A stretch of 64,000 nt of DNA, taken from Mercurialis annua. Its lineage: Eukaryota > Streptophyta > Magnoliopsida > Malpighiales > Euphorbiaceae. Shown piece after piece: positions 47,636-59,463 of this stretch. Below the pieces are notes generated by a model. The model saw only the letters and a program-made list of their open reading frames with translations, was not told the DNA's origin and made no database searches. The stretch spans positions 21,406,001-21,470,000 of the forward strand of contig NC_065575.1 of the NCBI RefSeq assembly GCF_937616625.2, in the 5' to 3' direction. The translations under genes were made by a program, and so were the position numbers. Every line of letters begins with the position of its first letter. Within the stretch, counting starts at the first letter, position 1.

Positions 47636-49140
47636 CCAAACGTTTGTAAACGTTAGACTTAAATTGCTAAAAAGGTCAAATATTTGGTTTCCTTTCGTAA
47701 AATTTATAAACGTTAGGCTTAAATCGCTAAAATAGGGAAACGTTTGGTTTTGTTTCGTAACGTTTGTAAACGTTATGCTTAAATCGCTAAAAAGGTGAAA
47801 CGTTTGGTTTTGTTTCGTAACGTTAGTAAACGTTTGGTTTTGGTTTTTTTTCGTAACGTTAGTAAAAGTTTAGTTTAAATCGCTAAAAATGTGAAACATT
47901 TCGATTTGTTTCGTAACCATTTTAGAGATTTAAGTCAAACGTTTACAAACGTTACAAAACAAATCCAAACGTTCCCCCTCTTTAGATATTTAAGCCAAAC
48001 GTTTACAGACGTTACGAAATAAATAAAAATGTTTCCCCTTTTTAGCGATTTAAGTCAAACGTTTACAAACGTTTCGAAACAAATCCAAGCGTTTCACCTT
48101 TTTAGCAATTTAAGACAAACGTTTACAAACGTTACGAAACAAATCCAAACGTTTCACATTTTTAGCTATTTAAGCCAAACGTTTATAAACGTTACGAAAG
48201 AAAACCAAACGTTTACAAACGTTACGAAACAAATCCAATCGTTTACAAATGTTACGAAATAAATCCAAACGTTTCCCCATTTTAGCGATTTAGGCCTAAT
48301 GTTTACAAACGTTACGAAATAAATCCAAACGTTATACCTTTTTAGCGATTTAAGCCAAACATTTACAAACGTTACGGAACAAAAACAAACGTTTCATATT
48401 TTTAGTGATTTAAGAGAAACGTTTACAAACGTTACGAAACAAAACTAAACGTTTCCCTTTTTAGCGATTTAAGCCAAACATTTGCAAACGTATCGAAACA
48501 AATCCAAACATTTAACCTTTTTAGCAATTTAAGCCAAATGTTATGAAATAGATCCAAATGTTTGCCATTTTTAACAGTTTAAGAAAAACGTTTACAAACA
48601 TTACGAAACAAATCTAAATGTTTCACCATTTTAGCAATTTAAGCCAAATGTTTAAAACGTTAAGAAACCAATCCAAACGTTTCACCTTTTTTGCAATTTA
48701 AGCCAAACGTTTAAAACGTTACAAAACAAAACCAAATGTTTCCCCTTTTTAGTGATTTAAGCCAAACGTTTACAAAGTTTACGAAACAAATACAAACGTT
48801 TCCCATTTTTAGCAAATTAAGCTGGACATTTACAAACGCTACGGAACAAAAACAAACGTTTCACCTATTTAGTGATTTAAGCCAAACGTTTACAATGGTT
48901 ATGAAGTAAAACCAAACGTTTCCTCTTATTAGCTATTTAAGCCAAACGTTTACAAACGTTACGAAACAAAACCAAACATTTCCCCTTATTAGCGATTTCA
49001 GCTAAACGTTTACAAACGCTACGAAATAAATCCAAACGTTTCCCCTTTTTAGTGATTTAAGCCAAACGTTTGCAAACGTAACGAAACAAATCCAAGCGTT
49101 TCACCTTATTAGCGATTTAAGCCAAACGTTTACAAACGTA
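47636..49140. repeat. C unit C3' (third copy, more diverged at its end)
   Basis: Start marker at 47656 (1608 bp after C2'). Unlike C2' it keeps the segment near 48220-48330 found in C1, so it descends from a C1-type unit. The right boundary is not sharp; similarity fades near 49140. Confidence 0.7.
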
Positions 49141-49510
49141 ACGAAACAAATCCAAACGTTTCCTATTTTAGCGATTTAAGCCAAATGTTTACAAACGTTA
49201 CGAAACAAAGCTAAACGTTTCGCCTTTTTAGCGATTTAAGCCAAACGTTTACAAATGTTATGAAACCAATCCAAACGTTTCTCTTTTTTAGCGATTTAAG
49301 GCAAACGTTTAAAACATTATGAACTAAAACCAAAAGTTTCCCCTTTTTAGCGATTTAAGCCAAATTATTACAAAGGTTACGAAACAAATCCAAATGTTTT
49401 CCCTTTTTAGCGATTTAAACCAAACATTTACAAATATTACGAAACAAACCCAAACTTTTTCCCTTTTTAGCGATTTTGGCCAAACGTTTACAAACGTTAC
49501 GAAACAAATC

Positions 49511-49546
49511 GCTAAAAAGGTGAAAGGTTTGGATTTGTTTAACCTT
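49511..49546. repeat. foldback hairpin (15-bp arms, one mismatch)
   Basis: GCTAAAAAGGTGAAA is followed after about 12 nt by TTTAACCTTTTTAGC, its inverse with one mismatch. This is an early or mutated version of the hairpins at 53276, 54818 and 56371. Confidence 0.7.
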
Positions 49547-49834
49547 TTTAGCAATCTAAGCCAAACGTTTATAAACATTACGAAACAAATCGAAACGTTT
49601 CAACTTTTTAGCAATTTAAGCCAAATGTTTACAAACATTACGAAACAAATCAAAACTTTCACCTTTTTAGCGATTTAAGTCAAACATTTACAAACGTTAC
49701 GAATCAAAACAAAACGTTTCACCCTTTTAGTGATTTAACCCCAACATTTACAAACGTTACAAAACAAATCCAAACGTTTCACCTTGTTAGCGATTTAAGC
49801 CAAACGTTTACAAACATTACAAAACAAAACGAAA

Positions 49835-52805
49835 GGTTTACAAGCCTTACGAAACAAATCCAAATGTTTCACCTTTTTAGTGATTGAAGCCAAACGTTTA
49901 CAAATGTTACGAAACAAATCCAAACGTTTCACATTTTTAGCAATTTTAGCCAAACGTTGAAAACGTTACGAAACAAAACGAAACGTTTCCCCTTTTAAGC
50001 GATTTAATCACAACCTTTACAAAGGTTACGAAACAAATCTAAATGTTTCATCTTTTTAGCAATTTAAGCTAAACGTTTACAAACATTACGAAACAAATCA
50101 AAACTTTCACCTTTTTAGCTATTTAAGTCAAACGTTTACAAACGTTACGAAAAAATCCAAAAATTTCACCTTTTTAGCAATTTAAGCCAAACGTTTACAA
50201 ATGTTATGAATCAAAACAAAACGTTTCACCTTTTTAGCGATTTAACCCCAACGTTTACAAACGTTAAAAAACAAATCCAGACGTTTCACCTTTGTTAGCG
50301 ATTTAAGCCAAAAGTTTACAAACGTTACGAAATAAAACTAAACGTTTCACCATTTTAGCGATTTAAGCCAAACGTTTATAAATGTTACGAAACAAAACCA
50401 AATGTTTAAAACGTGACGAAAAAAATCCAAACGTTTCGCATTTTTAGCGATTGAAGCCAAACGTTTACAAACATTACGAAACAAAACCAAACATTTCACC
50501 TTTTTAGCGATTTACGCCAAACGTCTACAAACGTTACTAAAAAAACCAAACGTTTCCCCTTTTTAAAGATTTAAGCCAAACGTTTACAAAGTTTATGAAA
50601 CAAAATCAAACGTTTCACCTTTTTAGCGATTTAAGCCAAACGTTTATAAACGTTACAAAACAATCCAATCGTTTCACATTTTTAGCAAATTAAGCCAAAC
50701 GTTTACAAACTTTACGAAACAAAATCAAATGTTTCACCTTCAATTTGAGCCAAACTTTTATAAATGTTGCGAAACATAACCAAATTTTTAAAACGTGACA
50801 AAACAAATCCAAACATTTCACATTTTTAGCGATTTAAGCCAAACGTTTACAAACGTTACGAAACAAATCCAAGCATTTCCCCTCTTTAGCAATTTAAGCC
50901 AAACGTTTACAAACGTTACGAAACAAAACCAAAGGTTTACAAACCTTACGAAACAAATCCAAATGTTTCACCTTTTTAGCGATTGAAGCCAAACGTTTAC
51001 AAATGTTACAAAACAAATCCAAACGTTTCACCATTTTAGCAATTTTTGCCAAACGTTGAAAACGTTACAAAACAAAACCAAAAGTTTACCCTTTTAAGTG
51101 ATTTAAGCACAACCTTTACAAAGGTTACGAAACAAGTCTAAACATTTCATCTTTTTAGCAATTTAAGCCAAACATTTACAAACATTATGAAAAAAATCCA
51201 AACGTTTCACCTTTTTAGCGATTTAAGCTAACCGTTTATAAAGGTTATGAATCAAAACAAAACGTTTCACCTTTTTAGCGATTTAACCCCAATGTTTACA
51301 AACGTTACAAAACAAATCCAAACGTTGCACCTTGTTAGCGATTTAAGCCAAACGTTTACAAACATTACGAAACAAAAGGAAAGGTTTACAAGCCTTACTA
51401 AAACAAATCCAAATGTTTCACCTTTTTAGTGATTGAAGCCAAACGTTTACAAATGTTACGAAACAAATCCAAACGTTTCACCTTTTTAGCAATTTTAGCC
51501 AAACGTTGAAAACGTTACGAAACAAAACCAAACGTTTCCCCTTTTAAGAGATTTAATCACAACCTTTACAAAGGTTACGAAACAAATCTAAACGTTTCAT
51601 CTTTTTAGCAATTTAAGCTAAACGTTTACAAACATTACGAAACAAATCAAAACTTTCACCTTTTTAGCTATTTAAGTCAAACGTTACGAAAAAATCCAAA
51701 AATTTCACCTTTTTAGCAATTTAAGCCAAACGTTTACAAATGTTATGAATCAAAACAAAACGTTTCACCTTTTTAGCGATTTAACCCCAACGTTTACAAA
51801 CGTTAAAAAAACAAATCCAAACGTTTCACCTTTGTTAGCGATTTAAGCCAAAGGTTTACAAACGTTACGAAATAAAACTAAACGTTTCACCATTTTAGCG
51901 ATTTAAGCCAAACGTTTATAAATGTTACGAAACAAAACCAAATGTTTAAAACGTGACGAAAAAAATTCAAACGTTTCACATTTTTAGCGATTGAAGCCAA
52001 ACGTTTACAAACGTTAATAAACAAAACCAAACGTTTCGCCTTTTTAGCGATTTAAGCCAAACGTCTACAAACGTTACTAAAAAACCAAACGTTTCACCTT
52101 TTTAAGGATTTAAGCCAAACGTTTACAAAGTTTATGAAACAAAACCAAACGTTTCACCTTTTTAGCGATTTAAGCCAAACGTTTATAAACGTTACAAAAC
52201 AATCCAATCGTTTCACATTTTTGGCAAATTAAGCCAAACGTTTACAAACTTTACGAAACAAAACCAAATGTTTCACCTTTTTATCAATTTGAGCCAAACT
52301 TTTATAAACGTTACGAAACATAACCAAATGTTTAAGACGTGACAACAAATCCAAACATTTCGCATTTTTAGCGATTTAAACCAAACGTTTACAAACGTTA
52401 CGAAACAAATTCAAGCATTTCCCCTCTTTAGCAATTTAAGCCAAACGTTTACAAACGTTACGAAACAAAACCAAAGGTTTACAAACCTTACGAAATAAAT
52501 CCAAATGTTTCACCTTTTTAGCGATTGAAGCCAAACGTTTACAAATGTTACGAAACAAATCCAAACGTTTCACCTTTTTAGCAATTTTTGCCAAACGTTG
52601 AAAACGTTACGAACCAAAACCAAACGTTTACCCTTTTAAGTGATTTAAGCACAACCTTTACAAAGTTTACGAAACAAGTCTAAACATTTCATCTTTTTAG
52701 CAATTTAAGCCAAACATTTACAAACATTACGGAACAAAAACAAACGTTTCACCTTTTTAGCGATTTAAGCCAAACGTTTACAAAGGTTATGAAACAAAAC
52801 CAAAC
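49835..52805 (+). repeat. higher-order unit D, two copies of about 1.55 kb
   Basis: The unusual GGTTTACAAGCCTTAC monomer is at 49835 and 51383 (offset 1548). The partner marker GGTTTACAAACCTTACG is at 50934 and 52476 (offset 1542), and CACAACCTTTACAAAGG monomers follow each. Similarity of the second copy ends near 52805, where CCTTATTAGCGATTTAGG begins. Confidence 0.82.
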
Positions 52806-52945
52806 ATTTCCCCTTATTAGCGATTTAGGCCAAACGCTTACAAACGTTACGGAAAAAATCCAAACGTTTCCTCTTTTTAGCGATTTAGGCCAAACGTTTA
52901 CAAACGTTACGAAACAAATCCAAACGTATCCCCTTTTTAGGGTTT

Positions 52946-53190
52946 TAAGCCAAACGTTTACATACATTACGAAACAAATCCAAGCGTTTCACCTTTATTG
53001 ATTTAAGCCAAACGTATACAAACGTAACGAAACAAATCCAAACATTTCCCCATTTTAGCGATTCAAGCCAAACGTTTACATACATTACGAAACAAATCCA
53101 AGCGTTTCACCTTTATTGATTTAAGCCAAACGTATACAAACGTAACGAAACAAATCCAAACATTTCCCCATTTTAGCGATTCAAGCCAAA
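52946..53190 (+). repeat. exact tandem duplication of 118 bp
   Basis: The block running from AAGCCAAACGTTTACATAC through CCTTTATTGATTTAAGCC to the CATTTTAGCGATTCAAGCC monomer occurs twice in a row with offset 118. It is a 58-bp plus a 60-bp monomer. The two copies look identical, so this is a very recent event. Confidence 0.88.
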
Positions 53191-53275
53191 TGTTTACAAA
53201 CGTTACGAAACAAAGCCAAACATTTCACCTTTTTATCGATTTAAGCCAAATGTTTACTAACGTTACGAAAAAATC

Positions 53276-54822
53276 GCTAAAAAGGTGAAAGTTTTTGATT
53301 TGTTTCACCTTTTTAGCAATTTAAGCCAAACGTTTATAAACGTTACGAAACAAATCTAAATGTTTCACCTTTTTAGCAATTTAAGCCAAACGTTTACAAA
53401 GGTTACGAAACAAATCCAAACTTTCACATTTTTAGCGATTTAATTCAAACGTTTACAAACATTACGAAACAAATCCAAACAATTCACCTTTTTAGCGATT
53501 TAAGACAAACGTTTACAGAGGTTATGAATCAAAACAAAACGTTTCACCTTTTTAGCGATTTAAGCCAAACGTTTACGAATGTTATAAAACAAATCCAAAC
53601 GTTTCACCTTGTTAGCGATTTAAGCCAAACGTTTACAAACGTTATGAAACGAAACTAATCGTTTCACCTTTTTAGCGATTTAAGCCAAACGTTTATAAAT
53701 GTTACGAAACAAAACCAAATGTTTAAAACGTGACGAAATAAATCCAAACGTTTCACATTTTTAGCGATTTAAGCAAAACATTTACAAACGTTATGAAAAA
53801 AACCAAACGTTTCACCTTTTTAGCAATTTAAGCCAAACGTTTACAAAGTTTATGAAACAAAACCAAACGTTTGCCCTTTTTAACAATTTAAGCCAAACGT
53901 TTACAAACATTACGAAACAAATCCAAACGTTTCACCACGTTACGAAACAAATCCAAACGTTTACAAATGTTACGAAACAAATTCAAACATTTCCCCATTT
54001 TGGCGATTTAAGCAAAACGTTTACAAACTTTACAAAATAAATCCGAACGTTACACCTTTTTAGCGATTTAAGCCAAACGTTTACAAACGTTACAGAACAA
54101 AAACAAACGTTTCACATTTTTAGCAATTTAAGCCGAACTTTTACAAACGTTACGAAACAAAACCAATTGTTTTACCTTTTTAGCGATTTAAACCAAATGT
54201 TTACAAACGTAACGAAACAAATCAAAACATTTCCCCTTTTTAGCGATTTAAGCCAAACGTTTACAAACATTACGAAACAAATCCAAATGTTTCACCTTTT
54301 TAGCAACTTAAGCCAAACGTTTACAAACATTACGAAACAAATCCAAACATTTCCCCTTTTTAGCAATTTAAGCCAAACGTTTACATACATTACGAAACAA
54401 ATCCAAGATTTTCACCTTTTTAGCGATTTAAGTCAAACGTTTACAAAAGTTACGAAACAAATCCAAACGTTTCCCTTATTTAGCGATTTAAGCAAAACGT
54501 TAAAAAACGTTACGAAACAAATCCAAACGTTTCCACATTCTAGCGATTTAAGCCAAACCTTTAAAATGTTAAAAAACCAATCCAAACGTTTCACCTTTTT
54601 ACCGATTTAAGGCAAACGTTTAAAACGTTAGGAAACAAAACAAAACGTTTCCCTTTTTTAGGGATTTCAGCCGAACGTTTACAAAGGTTACGAAACAAAA
54701 TCCAAACGTTTCCCCTTTTTAGCAATTTAAGTCAAACATTTACGAACGTTACGAAACAAATCCAAACGTTACCCCTTTTTAGCGATTTAAGCCAAGCGTT
54801 TATAAACGTTACGAAACAAATT
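53276..54822 (+). repeat. hairpin-marked higher-order unit, copy 1 (1547 bp)
   Basis: Begins with a foldback (GCTAAAAAGGTGAAA at 53276-53290, 12-nt loop, TTTCACCTTTTTAGC at 53303-53317). Shared internal markers with the next copy include AAAACGTGACGAAATAAATC and TTTGCCCTTTTTAACAATTT. Confidence 0.85.
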
Positions 54823-54869
54823 GCTAAAAAGGTGAAAGGTTTGGATTTGTTTCACCTTTTTAGCAATTT
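54818..54869. repeat. perfect 20-bp inverted repeat with 12-nt loop
   Basis: Left arm 54818-54837 (AAATTGCTAAAAAGGTGAAA), loop 54838-54849 (GGTTTGGATTTG), right arm 54850-54869, the exact reverse complement. Either strand could form a stable hairpin or a cruciform. It arose from a mini-inversion of about half a monomer. Confidence 0.93.
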
Positions 54870-56370
54870 AAGCCAAACGTTTATAAACCTTATGTAAAAA
54901 ATCTAAACGTTTCCCCTTTTTAGCAAATTAAGCCAAACGTTTAAAAACATTACGAAACAAATCCAAACTTTCACATTTTTATCGATTTAAGTCAGACGTT
55001 TACAAAAGTTACGAAACAAATCCAAACATTTCACCTTTTTAGCGATTTAAGGCAAACGTTTACAAAGGTTATGAATCAAAACAAAATGTTTCACCTTTTT
55101 AGCGTTTTAAGCCAAACGTTTACAAACGTTACAAAACAAATCCAAAAGTTTCACCTTGTTAGCGATTTAAGCCAAACGTTTACAAACGTTATGAAACAAA
55201 ACTAAACATTTCACCTTTTTAGCGATTTAAGCTAAATGTTTATAAATGTTACGACAGAAACCCAAATGTTTAAAACGTGACGAAATAAATCCAAACGTTT
55301 CACATTTTTAGCGATTTAAGCCAAACGTTTACAAACGTTATGAAACAAAACCAAACGTTTCACCTTTTTAGCGATTTAAGCCAAACGTTTACAAAGGTTA
55401 TGAAACAAAACCAAACGTTTGCCCTTTTTAACAATTTAAGCCAAACATTTACAAACATTACGAAACAAATCCAAACGTTTCACCATGTTATGAAACAAAT
55501 CCAAACGTTTACAAACATTACGAAACAAATCCAAACATTTCCCCATTTTAGCGATTTAAGAAAAATGTTTACAAACTTTACAAAATAAATCCGAACGTTA
55601 CACGTTTTTAACGAATTAAGCCAAACGTTTACAAACGTTACAAAACAAAAACAAACGTTTCACATTTTTAGTGATTTAAGCCGAACATTTACAAACTTTA
55701 CGAAACAAATCCAATTGTTTCACCTTTTTAGCGATTTAAGCCAAACGTTTACAAACGTAACGAAACAAATACAAACATTTCCCCTTTCTAGCGATTTAAG
55801 CCAGACGTTTAAAAACATTACGAAACAAATCCAAACGTTTCTCCTTTTTAGCAATTTAAGCCACACGTTTACAAACATTACGAAACAAATCCAAACGTTT
55901 CCCCTTTTTAGCAATTTAAAACCAAACGTTTACATACATTACAAAACAAATCCAAGAGTTTCACCTTTTTAGCGATTTAAGCCAACCGTTTACAAAAGTT
56001 ACGAAACAAATCCAAGCATTTCCCTTTTTTAGCAATTTAAGCCAAACGTTAAAAACGTTATGAAACAAATTCAAACGTTTCCCCATTTTAGCTATTTAAG
56101 CCAAACGTTTAAAATGTTAAAAAAACCAATCCAAATGTTTCACCTTTTTAGCGATTTAAGGCAAACATTTAAAACGTTACGAAACAAAACCAAACGTTTC
56201 CCCTTTTTAGCGATTGAAGCCGAATGTTTACAAAGGTTATGAAACAAACCCAAACGTTTCCCCTTTTTAGCTATTTAAGCCAAACGTTTACGAACGTTAC
56301 GAAACAAATCCAAACGTTTCACCTTTTTAGTGATTTAAGCCAAACGTTTACAAACGTTACAGAACAAATC
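54823..56370 (+). repeat. hairpin-marked higher-order unit, copy 2 (1548 bp)
   Basis: Same order of marker monomers as 53276-54822. The next foldback at 56371 shows that the start of a third unit was present before the sequence changed at about 56525. Confidence 0.85.
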
Positions 56371-56413
56371 GCTAAAAAGGTGAAAGGTTTGGATTTTTTT
56401 TCACCTTTTTAGC
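56371..56413. repeat. foldback hairpin (15-bp arms), third of the series
   Basis: GCTAAAAAGGTGAAA at 56371-56385 and TTTCACCTTTTTAGC at 56399-56413, with a 13-nt loop. Spaced 1548 bp from the preceding one. Confidence 0.88.
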
Positions 56414-56525
56414 AATTTAAGCCAAACGTTTATAAACCTTACGTAACAAATCTAAACGTTTCACCTTTTTAGCAAGTTAAGCCAAACATTTACAAACGTT
56501 ACGAAAAAAATCCAAACTTTCACGT

Positions 56526-58395
56526 TTCAAATGTTTGGTTTTGTTTCGTAACGTTTTAGACGTTTGGTTTTGTTTCGTAACGTTTGTAAACGTTCAGCTT
56601 AAATCGCTAAAACGGGGAAACGTTTGGTTTTGTTTCGTAACGTTTCTAAACATTCGGCTTAAATCGCTAAAAAGGTGAAACATTTGGCTTTGTTTCGTAA
56701 CGTTTGTAAACTTTCGGCCGAAATCGCTAAAAAGATGAAATATTTAGCTTTGTTTTGTAACGTTTGTAAACGTTCGGCTTAAATCGCTAAAAAGGTGAAA
56801 CATTTGGTTTTGTTTCGTAACATTTGTAAACGTTTGGCTTGAATCGCTAAAAAGGTGAAATGATTGGATTTGTTTCATATCATTTGTGAATGTTTAGATT
56901 AAATCGCTAAAAAAGAGAAACGTTTGGCTTCAATCGCTAAAAAGATGAAACGATTGGATTTGTTTCGTAGCGTTTGTAAATATTTAGATTAAATCGCTAA
57001 AAAGGTGAAACGTTTGGTTTTGTTCCGTAACGTTTGTAAACGTTTGGCTTAAATTGCTAAAAAGGTGAAACGCTTGGATTTGTTTCGTAACGTTTGTAAA
57101 CGTTTGGCTTAAATCGCTAAAAAGTTAAACGTTTGGATTTGTTTCGTAACGTTTGTAAACATTCGGGTTAAATCGCTAAAACGGTGAAACGTTTGGCTTA
57201 AATCACTAAAACAAGGAAACAGATGGATTCGTTTCAAAATGTTTGTAAACGTTTGGCTTAAATTGATTAAAAGGTGAAACGTTTGGATTTCTTTCGTAAC
57301 GTTTATAAATTTTTGGCTTAAATTTCTAAAAAGGTGAAACGTTTCCATTTATTTCGTAATGTTTGTAAACGTTTGTCTTAATTCACTAATAAGGGGAAAT
57401 CGCTAAAATGGTGAAACATTTGGATTTATTTCGTAACGTTTGTAAACGTTTGTCTTAAAGCGCTAGATAGGTGAAACATTTGGATTTGTTTCCTAACGTT
57501 TGTAAACGTCTAGATTCAATCGCTAAAAAGGTGAAACGTTTGGATTTGTTTCTTAATGTTTGTAAACGTTTGGCTTAAATAGCTAAAAAGGGGAAACGTT
57601 TAGTTTTGTTTCGTAACGTTTATAAATGTTTGGTTTAAATTGCTAAAAAGGTGAAACGTTTGGATTAGTTTCGTGACGTTTGTAAACATTTCGCTTGAAT
57701 TGTTAAAAAGGTGAAACGTTTGGATATGTTTCATAACGTTTGTAAACGTTCGGCTTAAATCGCTAAAAATGTGAAACTCTTGGATTCGTTTCGTAACGAT
57801 TTAAACGTTTGGTTTTGTTTCGTATCGTTTGTTAACGTTTGGCTTAAATCGCTAATAATTTGAAAAGTTTGGATTTGTTTTGTAACGTTTGGATTAAATT
57901 GCTATAAATGTGAAACGTTTGGATTTGTTTCGTAACTTTTTAAACGTTTGGATTTTTCTCGTTAAGTTTGTAAACGTTCAGCATAAATCGCTAAAAATGT
58001 GAAACGTTTGGACTTGTTTCGTAAAGTTTGTAAATGTTTGGCTTAAATCTCTAAAAAGGCTAAACGTTTGGATTTGTTTCGTAACGTTTGTATACATTTG
58101 GCATACATTGCTAAAAAAAGTGACACGTTTGGATTTGTTTCGTAACCTTTGTAAACGTTTGGCTTAAATCGCTAAAAAGGGGAAACGTTTGGATTTATCT
58201 CATAACATTTGTAAACGTTTGACTTACATCGCTAAAAAGGTGACACGTTTGGATTTGTTTGGTAACGTTTGTAAACGTTTGGCTTAAATTGCTAAAAAGG
58301 AGAAACGTTTGGTTTTGTTTCGTAACGTTTGTATACGTTTGGCTTAAATTCCTAAAAAGGTGAAACTCTTGGATTTGTAAACATTTAACTTAAAT
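56526..58395 (-). repeat. R-orientation satellite block
   Basis: The switch from F is at about 56525-56532 (CACGTTTCAAATGTTTGG). Monomers are heterogeneous, and no higher-order copy is seen apart from the last 0.3 kb. No gene seen. Confidence 0.85.
58041..58313 (-). repeat. satellite block repeated at the right window edge
   Basis: Series with GGCTAAACG, GGCATACATTGC, AAAAAGTGACACG, TTTATCTCATAA and GACTTACATCGC. It recurs at 63708-64000, offset 5687 at the GCATACATTG marker (58101 and 63788). The second copy has an extra 20 bp (a repeated GTTTGGATTTGTTTCGTAAC) and continues past the window. Confidence 0.8.
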
Positions 58396-59463
58396 CGTTA
58401 CGAAACAAATCCAAACGTTTTACCTTTTTAGCGATTTAAGCCAAATGTTAACAAACGTTACAAAACAAATCTAAACGTTTCACCTTTTTAGCGATTTAAG
58501 GTGAACGTTAACAAACGTTACGAAACAAATCCAAAAGTTTAAAACACTACGAAACAAATCCAAATGTTTTACATTTTTAGTAATTTAAGCCAAACGTTTA
58601 CAAGCGTTACAAAACAAATCTAGAAATTTCACCTTTTTAACGATTTAAGCAAAACGTTTACAAACGTTACGAAACAAAGCCAAACGTTTACAAACATTAC
58701 GAAATGAATCCTAACGTTCCCCTTTTTAGCAATTTAAGCCAAACATTTACAAACGTTACGAAACAAATACAAACGTTTTATCATTTTAGCGATTTAAGCC
58801 AAACGTTTACAAACGTAACGAAACAAATTCAAACATTTCACCTTTTAAGCAATTTAAGCCAAACGTTTACAAAGGTTACGAAACAAATCCAAGCGTTTCA
58901 CCTTTTTAGTGATTTAAGCCAAACGTTTACAAACGTTACAAAACAAATCAAAATGTTTCACCATTTTAGCAATTTAAGCCAAACGTTTACAAACGTTGCG
59001 AAACAAATCCAAGCGTTTCACCTTTTTAGCGATTTATGCCAAACGTTTACAAACGTTACGAAACAAATCTAATTGTTTCACCTTTTTAGCGATTTAAGCC
59101 AAATGTTTACAAACGTTACGAAACAAAACCAAACGTTTAATCTTTTTACCGATATAAGCCAAATGTTTCAACTTTTTAGCGATTTAAGCAAAACGTTTAC
59201 AAAGGTTACGAAACAAATCCAAACGTTTCCCCTTTTCAGCGATTTACGCCAAACGTTTACAAACGTTACGAAACAAATCCAAACGTTTCACCTTTTTAGA
59301 GATTTAAGCCAAACGTTTACAAACATTACGAAACAAATCGAAACGTTTCACCTTTTTAGCGATTTAAGTCAAATGTTTAAAATGTTACGAAACAAATCTA
59401 AACGTTACCCTTTTTTAGCGATTTAAGCCAAACGTTTATAGACGTTACGAAATAAAACCAAAC
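58396..59463 (+). repeat. F-orientation satellite block
   Basis: About 1.07 kb of F monomers between two R blocks. Junctions are AACTTAAATCGTTACGAAAC on the left (58387-58406) and ACCAAACGCTAAAATAGGG on the right (59457-59475). No gene seen. Confidence 0.85.

Larger units (their letters stand above)
47906..56525 (+). repeat. F-orientation satellite block
   Basis: About 8.6 kb with TTTAGCGATTTAAGCC on plus, interrupted only by four very small inversions that make foldbacks near 49511, 53276, 54818 and 56371. Contains the two 1.55-kb higher-order families. No gene seen. Confidence 0.9.

Noticed and set aside
34000..58000. Antisense open frames of the NVWICFVTFVNVWLKSLKR type looking like hydrophobic, membrane-like proteins.
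   Set aside because: They are the other strand of the same satellite. They stay open only where GGTGAAAC is GGGGAAAC, which removes a TGA. The hydrophobic look follows from TTT/GTT-rich DNA.
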